Assembly: GCF_900091655.1 (NCBI RefSeq)
Contig: NZ_LT594621.1
Location: 1,240,001 to 1,304,000 of the forward strand
Length of the DNA stretch: 64,000 bases
Origin: Culturomica massiliensis
GTDB taxonomy: Bacteria > Bacteroidota > Bacteroidia > Bacteroidales > Marinifilaceae
Direction: 5' to 3'
A program made the position numbers and the translations under genes. This document shows positions 36,377 through 45,953 of the stretch, in pieces. The number at the start of each line of letters is the position of its first letter. Position 1 is the stretch's first letter. The notes under the pieces are model-generated. The model did no database searches. It had not been told where the DNA came from and saw nothing but the letters and a program-made list of their open reading frames with translations.

Positions 36377-38707
36377 TTACTCCAAAGGCAATTCAGCTGC
36401 CAGAAAAGGAGCGGTTATCGAATGTTTACAAACCAGCATCTCTGCAGGTGTACCGCAGAAAAGAAGTTGGCCCCCCATCTGTCCTCCGCCGGGACCTAAT
36501 TCAATAACATAATCGGCAGCTTTCAGAACATCCAGGTTATGTTCGATTAGAAACACAGAATTGCCTTGCTCCACCATGGTATCAAACAAAGCGATAATAT
36601 GATGTATATCTTTGACATGCAAACCGTCTGTCGGCTCGTCCAATATAAATATTTTCCCTCTACTTCCCAGATAAGAAGCCAGTTTCATCCGCTGTAACTC
36701 ACCACCCGATAAAGTTGAAAGCGCCTGGTTCAGATGCAAATACCCCAATCCAACCTGCATCAACGGCAGTAACTTCTTCTCGATAACAGTACCGGCAAAA
36801 CGGACAGAAGCCTTTCGTACCGTCAAATCCATTACTTCGGCAATTGTGAGTCCGTCCACTTTATACTGTAATGCTTCCGGGGAATAACGCAAACCACCGC
36901 AAGCCTCACACACCGTCTCAATAGCATCCATAAAAGCCATATCCGAAACGACAACCCCCTTTCCACCACACACCGCACATCCGCCTTTTCCGTTAAAAGC
37001 GAACATACTTATCCCAGCACCACTCTTTTGACCGAAAATTTTGCGAATATCGTCGGCTACACCTAAATAGGTAGCCGGTGTAGAACGCAAACTGACTCCG
37101 ATATTACGCTGGCTGATATAAACGACCTCCCCCTGCTCCTCAACCGACCGGACCGAAGCTTTACGCGATCCTTCCGGTTCTTCAGTTCCCGAACCTTTGT
37201 CCCCGTTACAACTTTCCCTGAAACACTGCATCAGCGAACTTTTTCCGGAACCGGCAACACCGGCAATAACAGCCAGCACTCCCACAGGCAATTTAACCGT
37301 TACCTCTTTCAGATTATGCAAACAGGCATTTTCCACCGTCCACCAAGCTGAAGGAACACGAAAATGTTGTTTCAACGGCAATTTTTCTGCTATCATCTGT
37401 CCGGTTAAAGTACCGCTTTTCAGTAAACCCTCATAATCTCCTTCATACAGAATATTTCCTCCCTCCACACCCGAACCGGGCCCCATATCCACAATATGAT
37501 CGGCAATCTGTATCATTTCCTTATGATGCTCGACCAGCAACACGGTATTTCCATGATCCCGCAACTTCCGTACCGATTCTTTCAACAAATGAATATCATG
37601 GCTATGCAATCCTACACTGGGTTCATCCAGTACATACAACATATCCGACAAGGCCGAATTTATATACTTGGCAATCTTACAACGTTGTGCCTCTCCTCCG
37701 GAAAGCGTTCCCATTCCCCGGTCCAGCGTCAGGTACCCCAAGCCGATTTCCAGCAAAGCCGACAAACGGCCGATCAGCGCCTCCTTCATATCTGCCGCCA
37801 AAGGATCGTCGATATGCCGTATCCATTCCAGCACATCCGGAACAGCCATACTCGTGACATCTGCCATATTCTTTCCGCAAATACGACAAGACAGTACTTT
37901 ATTATTCAACCTCGAGCCTCCGCAATCGGGACATATTCCGGTCGTCGTCATCGGATCGAGTATCGCCCGGTGTAGCTTTCCTTCCTCCGAATTGATACAA
38001 CTTCGGTACATCCGGGTCATTAACCCTTCATATTTGGCTGTTTTCGGCCATTCTGCCGGAGGATTCTTCAACCGGATCTGCGGTGAATACAAAAACAACT
38101 CCAGTTCCTCCGCAGAATAATCCCGTATTTTCTTATTCAAATCGAACAAACCGCTGCATGCGTAACGAATCCACCGCCATTCTCCCGGCTTGAAGGCAAC
38201 GTAATTGATCACCCCATCCTCATTCAGAGATTTATCGAAATCAACTAATTTATGCACATCCAGTTCCGTTATTGTCCCCAATCCGTCACAACGGGTACAC
38301 CTGCCTTGAGGATGATTGAAAGAAAACATATCGGAATAACCGACAAAAGGTTTCCCTACCCGGGAAAAAAGCAAGCGAAGCAAAGCATAGATATCCGTAT
38401 AGGTTCCCACCGTAGAACGGGCATTAGGAGCCGGCTTTTTCTGATCGATCACAATAGCTACCGGCAAATTTTCAATCTTATCCACATGCGGCCGGCCGTA
38501 CTTCGGCAAATACTGCTGTACAAAGCTAGGGAAAGTCTCATTCAACTCCCGCCGGGATTTGGCGGCAACCGTATCCAAAACCAAAGACGATTTTCCGGAA
38601 CCGGACACACCGGTAAAAATAGTGATCTGTTTTTTCGGTATCCTCAAAGAAATATGTTTCAGGTTATTCTCACTGGCACCCTCCACAATAATATAATCCT
38701 GTGTCAT
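36377..38707 (-). CDS. UvrA paralogue (UvrA2-type ABC ATPase) lacking the UvrB-binding domain
   Basis: I start it at MTQDYIIVEGASENNLKHI, the normal UvrA opening; longer frames to 38770 are possible. The protein (776 residues) has two ABC units: GVSGSGKSSL and LSGGEAQRCKIAKYI, then GVAGSGKSSLM and LSGGELQRMKLASYL with ILDEPTDGLH. Zinc-type cysteine pairs occur at CTRCDGLG, CPDCGGSRL...CRICG and CAVCGGKG...CEACGGLRY. Canonical UvrA is about 940 residues. Here the segment between RSTVGTYTDIYALLRLLFSRVG and the first CxxC is short, so the UvrB-binding domain is missing. Such paralogues may act in damage tolerance or drug resistance rather than classical excision. Confidence 0.87.
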   Translation of the reverse strand: MTQDYIIVEGASENNLKHISLRIPKKQITIFTGVSGSGKSSLVLDTVAAKSRRELNETFPSFVQQYLPKYGRPHVDKIENLPVAIVIDQKKPAPNARSTVGTYTDIYALLRLLFSRVGKPFVGYSDMFSFNHPQGRCTRCDGLGTITELDVHKLVDFDKSLNEDGVINYVAFKPGEWRWIRYACSGLFDLNKKIRDYSAEELELFLYSPQIRLKNPPAEWPKTAKYEGLMTRMYRSCINSEEGKLHRAILDPMTTTGICPDCGGSRLNNKVLSCRICGKNMADVTSMAVPDVLEWIRHIDDPLAADMKEALIGRLSALLEIGLGYLTLDRGMGTLSGGEAQRCKIAKYINSALSDMLYVLDEPSVGLHSHDIHLLKESVRKLRDHGNTVLLVEHHKEMIQIADHIVDMGPGSGVEGGNILYEGDYEGLLKSGTLTGQMIAEKLPLKQHFRVPSAWWTVENACLHNLKEVTVKLPVGVLAVIAGVAGSGKSSLMQCFRESCNGDKGSGTEEPEGSRKASVRSVEEQGEVVYISQRNIGVSLRSTPATYLGVADDIRKIFGQKSGAGISMFAFNGKGGCAVCGGKGVVVSDMAFMDAIETVCEACGGLRYSPEALQYKVDGLTIAEVMDLTVRKASVRFAGTVIEKKLLPLMQVGLGYLHLNQALSTLSGGELQRMKLASYLGSRGKIFILDEPTDGLHVKDIHHIIALFDTMVEQGNSVFLIEHNLDVLKAADYVIELGPGGGQMGGQLLFCGTPAEMLVCKHSITAPFLAAELPLE

Positions 38708-38793
38708 TCCATCCATATTAAAACCTGACAAATATAAGATTTTCCTTATTTCTCCATCCTCCGAACCCACTCAATCTGCATCTGAAAAATACA

Positions 38794-38825
38794 ATTGGCT
38801 GCAGAGTAAATATTCTGCAGCCAAT
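38794..38825 (-). terminator. Terminator after the ABC-F gene
   Basis: A perfect 12-bp stem (ATTGGCTGCAGA with its complement) around an 8-base loop lies about 48 bases past the ABC-F stop. On the minus strand it is followed by TGTATTTTTC. Confidence 0.7.
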
Positions 38826-38872
38826 CCTTTTCTCACCGAAGCGATACAGGCCGATAGGCCAAAATCGTAAAT

Positions 38873-40486
38873 TTACAAATACATCTTTGCAGCCTGCTCA
38901 CGAATAGCCTCACTGGTGATATAATCATCGAATTCCATACGCTTATCTATCGTTCCGTTCGGCGTCAATTCAATAATCCGGTTACACACCGTCTGAATAA
39001 ACTCATGGTCGTGAGAATTCATCAACACAATACCTTTGAACGACATCAGCATATTATTAAATGCCTGAATAGATTCCAGATCCAGATGATTGGCAGGGGA
39101 ATCCAACACCAATACATTCGCATTCTTCAACATCATCCGGGCAATCATACAACGCATCTTCTCTCCCCCCGACAATACTTTCACATTCTTGTAAATATCT
39201 TCCCCCGAAAACAACATCTTCCCCAAAAAACCCCGTAAAAAAGTCTCACTTGTATCGGAAGAAAATTGTCCCAGCCATTCGATCAAAGTCATATCCGTAT
39301 CGAAATAAGCTGAATTATCCATCGGCAAATAAGCAGTCGTCACCGTAACTCCCCAACTATAACTACCGCTATCGGGCTTTACATTATCGGTTATGATCTC
39401 CAGCAAAGCTGTCATAGCCCGCGGATCTTTCGACCAGAATACGATCTTATCCCCCTTCTCCACTGTAAACTCCACATCCTTAAACAACCATTTTCCCTCC
39501 ACTTGCTTGCTCAAACTGCGTACATCCAGAATCCGGTCCCCGACTTCCCTCTCTGGTGTAAAAATAATCCCCGGATACTTGCGGGTAGAGGGCATAATCT
39601 CCTCCACATTCAATTTTTCCAACATCTTTTTACGACTGGTTGTCTGTTTGGATTTCGCCACATTTGCACTGAACCGTTGAATAAATTCCATCAATTCTTT
39701 CTTCTTTTCCTCTGCTTTCTTATTCTTAGCCTGAGCCTGACGTAGTGCCAACTGACTGGATTCATACCAGAAACTATAATTACCGGCAAACAACTGCACT
39801 TTCCCAAAATCGATATCCACGGTATGGGTACTCACGGCATCCAGAAAATGACGGTCGTGGGACACGACCAATACCGTATTTTCATAATTCGAAAGGTAAT
39901 TCTCCAGCCACATCACAGTCTCAATATCCAAATCGTTCGTCGGCTCATCCAATAACAAATTATCCGGCTTACCGAACAAAGCCTGCGCCAACAAGACACG
40001 CACCTTTTGCTTACCGCTTAAATCCTTCATTAAAGAATAATGCAACTCCTCCTGTATTCCCAATCCACTAAGCAAAGCTGCAGCATCACTTTCGGCATTC
40101 CAACCGTCCATTTCGGCAAATCTTTCTTCCAGTTCCGCAGCACGTACACCATCGGCATCTGAAAAATCAGGTTTGGCATATAAAGCATCCTTCTCCTTCA
40201 TTACATTCCACAAATCCATATATCCTTGCAATACAGTATCCAACACCGTACACTCATTATAAGCATGGTGATCCTGCTTCAATACCGACAAACGTTCTCC
40301 GGGACCGAACATCACATTTCCCCGGGTAGGCTCCAACTCTCCGCTTAAAATACGTAATAAAGTAGATTTCCCGGCTCCATTGGCCCCAATCACCCCATAA
40401 CAATTTCCCGGTGTAAACTTCAAGTTTACATCCTGAAACAAAACACGTTTTCCGAACTGAATTTCTAAATTTGAAACTGCAATCAT
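38873..40486 (-). CDS. ABC-F family ATPase (YbiT-like translation factor)
   Basis: This is a 537-residue soluble protein with two ABC domains and no membrane segment. The first has GANGAGKSTLLRILSG, LSGKQKVRVLLAQAL and LLLDEPTNDLD. A charged linker (KKAEEKKKELMEFIQRF) follows, as in ABC-F. The second domain keeps LSGGEKMRCMIARMM, but its P-loop reads FWSKDPRAMTALLEI, without the usual GK[ST], and its Walker B ends LVLDSPANHLD with Ser for Glu. The family acts at the ribosomal E site in translation control or antibiotic protection. The second site is probably catalytically weak. Confidence 0.9.
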   Translation of the reverse strand: MIAVSNLEIQFGKRVLFQDVNLKFTPGNCYGVIGANGAGKSTLLRILSGELEPTRGNVMFGPGERLSVLKQDHHAYNECTVLDTVLQGYMDLWNVMKEKDALYAKPDFSDADGVRAAELEERFAEMDGWNAESDAAALLSGLGIQEELHYSLMKDLSGKQKVRVLLAQALFGKPDNLLLDEPTNDLDIETVMWLENYLSNYENTVLVVSHDRHFLDAVSTHTVDIDFGKVQLFAGNYSFWYESSQLALRQAQAKNKKAEEKKKELMEFIQRFSANVAKSKQTTSRKKMLEKLNVEEIMPSTRKYPGIIFTPEREVGDRILDVRSLSKQVEGKWLFKDVEFTVEKGDKIVFWSKDPRAMTALLEIITDNVKPDSGSYSWGVTVTTAYLPMDNSAYFDTDMTLIEWLGQFSSDTSETFLRGFLGKMLFSGEDIYKNVKVLSGGEKMRCMIARMMLKNANVLVLDSPANHLDLESIQAFNNMLMSFKGIVLMNSHDHEFIQTVCNRIIELTPNGTIDKRMEFDDYITSEAIREQAAKMYL

Positions 40487-40599
40487 TCCTATATTCTTTT
40501 ATGCTGATTATCAATATTTTCCACTTTTATCAAAGCGTCGGCAAAGATACAGTTTTATTTTCAAATTCACAAGCCAGAATATACAATCCCAATTTACCT

Positions 40600-41124
40600 T
40601 TAATCCTTAACACTTCCCAATACATTCAACCGTGCAATAACATTGCGTTTATGCTGCTTACTCACCGGAATCCGATGATCTCCGATGCATAACCGATTTC
40701 CGATAAAAGAATCGATATACGTAATATTGACGATATAAGAACGATGCACACGAATAAAAAGACGGACAGGTAAGTGTACTGCTAATTCCCTTAAATTAAA
40801 GGATAACAACATTTTTGAACCATCCCTTAAATACAGGCGGCAATAACTTCCCGAAGCTTCAATCCAACGAATAGTATCGAAATCTATACGCTTGAAATAA
40901 TCGCGATCCTTTACAAAAATAGAATTCATCTGTTCCCTGGCTACCCATAGTTTCAGTTGTTCCGACAAATCCTCATTCGTTCCGCCCTGACAGAAATCCG
41001 ACAAAGAGGCAACCTCCGGATGTGCGGAATCTTCAAGATAATTCACAATATCTTTATACAAACACTCCGACACAGGAATCAATAACACACCATTCACAGT
41101 TTCGACAGATAAATATCTTTCCAT
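40600..41124 (-). CDS. LytTR-domain DNA-binding protein
   Basis: I start it at MERYLSVETVNGVLL (41124); the frame to 41202 adds a stretch that looks like leader. The protein (174 residues) has a C-terminal LytTR domain from about residue 75: FVKDRDYFKRIDFDTIRWIEASGSYCRLYLRDG, then FIRVHRSYIVNITYIDSF and IPVSKQHKRNV. There is no receiver domain and no membrane helix, so it is a stand-alone regulator whose N-terminal 70 residues may take an unknown signal. It lies alone between the ABC-F and TPR-AraC genes. Confidence 0.88.
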   Translation of the reverse strand: MERYLSVETVNGVLLIPVSECLYKDIVNYLEDSAHPEVASLSDFCQGGTNEDLSEQLKLWVAREQMNSIFVKDRDYFKRIDFDTIRWIEASGSYCRLYLRDGSKMLLSFNLRELAVHLPVRLFIRVHRSYIVNITYIDSFIGNRLCIGDHRIPVSKQHKRNVIARLNVLGSVKD

Positions 41125-41449
41125 AACATTGACATTGATATTTGCACAAAGAAAGGTAGCCATTAAGTAAAAATCACTGAAATTAAATTTACAAACAGCC
41201 ATATTTGTTTGTATAATATAAATTTCAATTTTTAATTCATATTTTATATATTAATTATCAATGAATAAATTGCTTTTTTTTTAATAAGCAACAATCCATT
41301 ATGCATAAACACCCCTCATTTTTCCAAAGCAAATAAAATAAATATTAAACAAACAAGCATCGGAATCTTATTTTTAAATAAGAAAATCAGTCATCAATTT
41401 GTGTTAAACAGTCAGACGAACCCGAGACTGCTTCAAAGTAAAACGAGCT

Positions 41450-43120
41450 TTATTTACTGCAAAAATGACGATATTCAGCAGGAGACAATCCAAAATAATC
41501 TTTAAAAATCCGGTAAAAACTACGGGCGGAACCGAACCCGGATCTTTCCGCAACGACCTCTATTTTTTCATTTCCTTCCGTTAATATTTTCAAGGCACAC
41601 TCCAGACGCAAACTATTGATATATTCCGTAAAATTTTGACCCGTACAAAAACGGATCGCATTAGCCAATTGATTTTTATTGGTACACAAACGACTCACCA
41701 TTTCGTCCCGGGTTAAATTGGGCCGTAAAAATAAACGTTCCATTACAACCAAGCGATCCAAATTTTCAAACAATTCTCTCTCTTTACAATTCACCTGTAT
41801 TTTATGTTCACCTTTATATAACATACCGATCCGCCTCAGCATCTGACGATAATGAATGCCTTCCTCTATTTTTCCGACCAATATCCGGTTTTTATTTTTC
41901 ATTCTGTTAGCATATATTCCGACACCAATCAACATAATAATACCTACCGAAACAAAGCCGAATAATCTGCCTATAAATGTTTGTTTTTTCTTTATAATCC
42001 CTTCTTGTTCCTGAATTCTTTTTTCTTTTTCCTTAACACTATACAATACGGACATTTCCGTAATCCGGCTACGCTGCTGCCGTTCTTGTAAACTATCCGC
42101 CAAAACCAAAGCTCTTTTCAAAAAATGATAAGCCTTCCGGCATTGTCCCAGGTCAGCATAAATCTCCGATAGATTTTCATAACAAACCCTCATATTAATA
42201 TCTATTGTATCTTTCTTCATCACCTCATACTCCCGTCTCATATCTCTCAAAAAACAAAGGGCTTTCTCATATTGTCCGGCATTCTTCAAATAAGGGAAAC
42301 CGTATTCCCGCCCTTCCAATGTTGTTGCAAAATGTGTCTTTTCGAACTTTTCAAAATAAGAACCGGCTAACCTACACTTTCCCTCCTTCTGATATAGATA
42401 AGCCAGCTTGGCATATAAATATCCCCGCTGCTGGTCAATATACCCTTCCTGTCCACCCAATTCTTCCATCTCGCGTAATAACTTTTCCCGCAATGTTCCG
42501 ATTTCCAAGGCATAGGAAAAACGACCGTCCGCATCCGCCATAGTCATAATTTCTCCATAAACATACGACAACAACTTTTTTGTACCGGGATTTTTTCCAT
42601 TCTCCAAGATATTCAAAGCCTTTTTAAAATCCCGGTATGCTTGTTCTTTCCTTCCGATCTGCCACTCGATTTGCCCGATCATAAAATAACAGTCACCGAT
42701 ACTCCATTCATCTCCTGACTTCTCCCCACGTTCCAATAACAATAAACAATATTCCAGTGCATTCTCATAATCCGCCATTCGGTAATAAACATTCACGATT
42801 CCATTCAGTACGGTAAAAAAATACGCATCACGCACACGAACGGAATCTGCCTGCAAAGCTTTCTCCCAAAATCTTACAGCCAACTGGTCCAGCCTCATAA
42901 TTTGATAGATCTGCCCTTGTGCAATGTCTATTCTGAACTCCGGAACCCGCTGAAAATGATTCGATTCTTCCATTCGTCTTAATGAATCGAGCAAAACCAA
43001 AGCCATTTGAGGATCCCGATACTTAATTTCCCGGATCTTATACAACAAATCTTTTGTATTTTCTTCGGTAAACCCACAACATATTACCCACAAACAATAC
43101 AATAAATAAAAACAACGCAT
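41450..43120 (-). CDS. Membrane TPR protein with C-terminal AraC-type helix-turn-helix
   Basis: I start it at MRCFYLLYCLWVICCGF, a signal sequence, rather than at 43189. The protein (556 residues) has periplasmic TPR units (for example YENALEYCLLLLERGEKSGD, KEQAYRDFKKALNIL, CRKAYHFLKRALVLAD), a coiled segment, one membrane helix (LFGFVSVGIIMLIGVGIYA) and a cytoplasmic AraC domain at the end: LRLECALKILTEGNEKIEVVAERSGFGSARSFYRIFKDYFGLSPAEYR. This build is known in Bacteroidetes one-component regulators, with signal sensed outside and DNA bound inside. The ligand is unknown. Confidence 0.88.
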   Translation of the reverse strand: MRCFYLLYCLWVICCGFTEENTKDLLYKIREIKYRDPQMALVLLDSLRRMEESNHFQRVPEFRIDIAQGQIYQIMRLDQLAVRFWEKALQADSVRVRDAYFFTVLNGIVNVYYRMADYENALEYCLLLLERGEKSGDEWSIGDCYFMIGQIEWQIGRKEQAYRDFKKALNILENGKNPGTKKLLSYVYGEIMTMADADGRFSYALEIGTLREKLLREMEELGGQEGYIDQQRGYLYAKLAYLYQKEGKCRLAGSYFEKFEKTHFATTLEGREYGFPYLKNAGQYEKALCFLRDMRREYEVMKKDTIDINMRVCYENLSEIYADLGQCRKAYHFLKRALVLADSLQERQQRSRITEMSVLYSVKEKEKRIQEQEGIIKKKQTFIGRLFGFVSVGIIMLIGVGIYANRMKNKNRILVGKIEEGIHYRQMLRRIGMLYKGEHKIQVNCKERELFENLDRLVVMERLFLRPNLTRDEMVSRLCTNKNQLANAIRFCTGQNFTEYINSLRLECALKILTEGNEKIEVVAERSGFGSARSFYRIFKDYFGLSPAEYRHFCSK

Positions 43121-43209
43121 TCTTTTTGAAATTTTATTTACAATACAAAAAGTCCGAAGACTTACGCCTTCGGACTCATATACATTCAATATACCAAAAT
43201 CAGGTGCAA

Positions 43210-44268
43210 TTATTTCATCCCGTACATTTTTTCGTAATACTGCTGGTATTCCCCGCTCGTTACATTATTCAGCCACTCCTGATTCTCCAGATACCACTTC
43301 ACGGTTTTCTCGATCCCTTCTTCAAACTGTAAGGAAGGTTCCCAGCCCAATTCATTTTTTAATTTCGTCGAATCTATGGCATAGCGTACATCATGTCCCG
43401 CCCGGTCGGTTACATGCCTTATCAAATGCAGGGACGTCCCTTCCGGATTTCCCAACAAACGATCCGTAACCCGGATAATCACTTTAATTAAATCGATGTT
43501 CTTCCATTCGTTAAATCCGCCGATATTATAGGTATCTCCCACTTTCCCCCGATGAAAAATCAAATCGATTGCCCTCGCATGATCCTCAACGAACAACCAA
43601 TCCCGTACATTCTCCCCCTTTCCATATACCGGCAACTCTTTATTGTGCCGGATATTGTTGATAAATAAAGGAATTAACTTTTCCGGAAATTGAAAAGAAC
43701 CGTAATTATTTGAACAATTCGAAATTTTTACAGGCAAACCGTAGGTGTCGTAATACGCCCTTACAAAATGATCCGACGAGGCTTTCGATGCCGAATAAGG
43801 GGAATGGGGATCGTATTTGGTCTTTTCCGTAAAAAATCCCCCGTCGGGCTGTAAAGACCCGTACACCTCATCTGTAGATACATGATAAAATAATTTCCCT
43901 TCGAATTTACCCTCCCAGGCCAGCTTGGCCGCCTGCAATAAACTCAATGTCCCCATCACATTCGTTTGGGCGAAAGCAAAGGGATCTTTGATCGAACGAT
44001 CCACATGGCTCTCTGCAGCCAGATGAATAACCCCGTCTACCCCATATTCTGTAAAAACAGACTGCATCATAGAAAAATCGCAAATATCCGCTTTCACAAA
44101 TACATAATTGGACTTATTCTCCACATCTTTCAAATTCGCCAGATTTCCGGCATAAGTCAGCTTATCCAGATTGATGATCCGATACTCCGGATACTTATTC
44201 ACCATCAATCTCACCAAATGCGAACCGATAAATCCGGCACCTCCGGTAATCAATATATTTCTCATCAA
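43210..44268 (-). CDS. rfbB: dTDP-glucose 4,6-dehydratase
   Basis: This is a 352-residue extended short-chain dehydrogenase. NAD-binding ITGGAGFIGSHLVRLM lies at the N-terminus, then HLAAESHVDRSI, STDEVYGSL with the catalytic Asp-Glu, and YSASKASSDHFVRAYYDTYGLP with the catalytic Tyr and Lys. NCSNNYGSFQFPEKLIP and GKGENVRDWL complete the family pattern. It makes dTDP-4-keto-6-deoxyglucose, step 2 of dTDP-L-rhamnose synthesis. It is the last gene of the transcript rfbA-rfbC-rfbD-rfbB on the minus strand. Confidence 0.97.
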   Translation of the reverse strand: MMRNILITGGAGFIGSHLVRLMVNKYPEYRIINLDKLTYAGNLANLKDVENKSNYVFVKADICDFSMMQSVFTEYGVDGVIHLAAESHVDRSIKDPFAFAQTNVMGTLSLLQAAKLAWEGKFEGKLFYHVSTDEVYGSLQPDGGFFTEKTKYDPHSPYSASKASSDHFVRAYYDTYGLPVKISNCSNNYGSFQFPEKLIPLFINNIRHNKELPVYGKGENVRDWLFVEDHARAIDLIFHRGKVGDTYNIGGFNEWKNIDLIKVIIRVTDRLLGNPEGTSLHLIRHVTDRAGHDVRYAIDSTKLKNELGWEPSLQFEEGIEKTVKWYLENQEWLNNVTSGEYQQYYEKMYGMK

Positions 44269-44316
44269 AATTGAAAATTAAATATCAAACATGCTTATTC
44301 TGTTTCCGTTCATCGA

Positions 44317-45189
44317 CTATCGTCGGTTTTCCGGTATCAAATTATACATACAACGAGTCAGTGCTTCCTGCCATTCCGGTATTTCCAGGCTAAAACTTTT
44401 CTTTATCTTCGTCTTATCCAAAACAGAATAAGCCGGACGCTTCGCCTTCGTCGGATACTGCTCTGTCGTCAGCGGTTCGACACGACATTCCATACCGCCA
44501 GCACTCATAATTTCCCGTGCAAACTCATACCAGGAACATATGCCCTCGTTCGAATAATGGTACACACCCGGCTTCTCCATTACATTATCGTCACTTACAA
44601 TCGCTACAATCGCCTTTGCCAGATCACCCGCATACGTCGGTGACCCGATTTGATCCGATACCACTCTTAACTCCCCCTTTTCTTTTGCCAAACGTAACAT
44701 TGTTTTTACAAAATTATTCCCGTCTTCCGAATACAACCAGGCCGTCCGGATGATTACGGACAAACAATGCGAAGCGGCTATCGCTTTTTCTCCGGCTAAC
44801 TTTGTCCGGCCGTATACACTCTGCGGATTTACCCGGCTTTTTTCCGTATAAGGCTCGGTAGCCGTTCCGTCGAATACATAATCCGTCGATACATGAATCA
44901 ACAGACAATCTTCATCATAAGCAACCGTTGCTAAATTAGCCACAGCCTCCGTATTGATCAGGGCAGCCTTTTCCGGCTCATCCTCAGCCTTATCGACTGC
45001 CGTATAAGCTGCACAATTTATAATAGTATCAATCTCATGCAATTGCACAAACCTCCGGACAGCTTCCTGGTCTGTAATATCCAATTCAGCTAAGTCCGTA
45101 TAAAAAACATCGTCCAGCATCGTAAAACCGATCCTTTTCAAGGCCGTTCCCAATTGTCCGTTTGCTCCGGTTACTAATATATTTGCCAT
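44317..45189 (-). CDS. rfbD: dTDP-4-dehydrorhamnose reductase
   Basis: This 290-residue NADPH-dependent enzyme makes dTDP-L-rhamnose in the last step. It has ILVTGANGQLGTALKRIG, INCAAYTAVDKAEDEPE, VSTDYVFDGTATEPYTE and VYGRTKLAGEKAI with the catalytic Tyr and Lys, then IRTAWLYSEDGNNFVKTML. All match RfbD. Length is normal. The start is the ATG at 45189; the gap to rfbC is 119 bases with no clear signal. Confidence 0.97.
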   Translation of the reverse strand: MANILVTGANGQLGTALKRIGFTMLDDVFYTDLAELDITDQEAVRRFVQLHEIDTIINCAAYTAVDKAEDEPEKAALINTEAVANLATVAYDEDCLLIHVSTDYVFDGTATEPYTEKSRVNPQSVYGRTKLAGEKAIAASHCLSVIIRTAWLYSEDGNNFVKTMLRLAKEKGELRVVSDQIGSPTYAGDLAKAIVAIVSDDNVMEKPGVYHYSNEGICSWYEFAREIMSAGGMECRVEPLTTEQYPTKAKRPAYSVLDKTKIKKSFSLEIPEWQEALTRCMYNLIPENRR

Positions 45190-45308
45190 AATCGTTATTC
45201 TTAAAAACTTCCGGTTTCAAAAACCATATTTCTCCCCTTCAATGCCACATCTGTTCCAAACCCGATCCCTCCTTTCCGAATACCCAAGACATGTCAATCC
45301 CTCCCAAA

Positions 45309-45845
45309 TTATAAATCTGCAATCAACGGATGTTTCTTATCTTTATCCGATAAAATACGTTCCTGTTCCGGAATCTGCCAATCGATCCCCAGTTCCGGAT
45401 CATCCACCCGGATTCCCCCTTCATATCCCGGCGCATAATAATTATCACATTTGTACTGGAAAATAACCTCCTCACTCAAAACGGCAAAACCATGAGCAAA
45501 ACCTCTGGGTATATAAATCTGTCGTTTATTCTCCTCACTCAACTCTACAGCCACATACTTTCCGAAAGTCGGCGACCCTTTTCGAATATCGACATTCACA
45601 TCCAGAACCTTTCCTTTAACAACCCTCACTAACTTTGCCTGCTCATAGGGAGGCCGCTGAAAATGCAATCCCCGGATAACCCCGTATCGCGATTTTGATT
45701 CATTATCCTGAACAAAATTAACTTTTCCCACCTTCTCCTCAAATTCCTGCTGGGAAAAACTTTCGAAAAAATACCCCCGGCCATCTGTAAAAATACGCGG
45801 TTCGATAATTACCACACCCGCTATAGCTGTTTCAATAACATTCAT
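45309..45845 (-). CDS. rfbC: dTDP-4-dehydrorhamnose 3,5-epimerase
   Basis: I start it at MNVIETAIAGVVIIEPRIF (45845); an 11-codon extension is less likely. The 178-residue cupin enzyme has GYFFESFSQQEF, FVQDNESKSRYGVIRGLHFQ with the catalytic His, LVRVVKGKVLDVNVDIRKGSPTFG and IPRGFAHGFAVLSEEV, then the Tyr-containing YKCDNYYAPGYE. It inverts carbons 3 and 5 in step 3 of the pathway. Confidence 0.97.
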   Translation of the reverse strand: MNVIETAIAGVVIIEPRIFTDGRGYFFESFSQQEFEEKVGKVNFVQDNESKSRYGVIRGLHFQRPPYEQAKLVRVVKGKVLDVNVDIRKGSPTFGKYVAVELSEENKRQIYIPRGFAHGFAVLSEEVIFQYKCDNYYAPGYEGGIRVDDPELGIDWQIPEQERILSDKDKKHPLIADL

Positions 45846-45953
45846 AATCTTTCGTTTTAGGAAAAAAGACCCGTTCATCTTCTTCTATTCTGCTTTATTG
45901 CGGCAGAAAAATACGTCGGTAACCCAACAAAACGACTTTCTTCCTGTCCAAAT

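Noticed and set aside
41261..41290. Terminator after the TPR-AraC gene
   Set aside because: The stem TTGCTT/AAGCAA with a long T-run loop is weak and lies about 160 bases past the stop codon. I could not decide between a terminator and chance in this very AT-rich gap.
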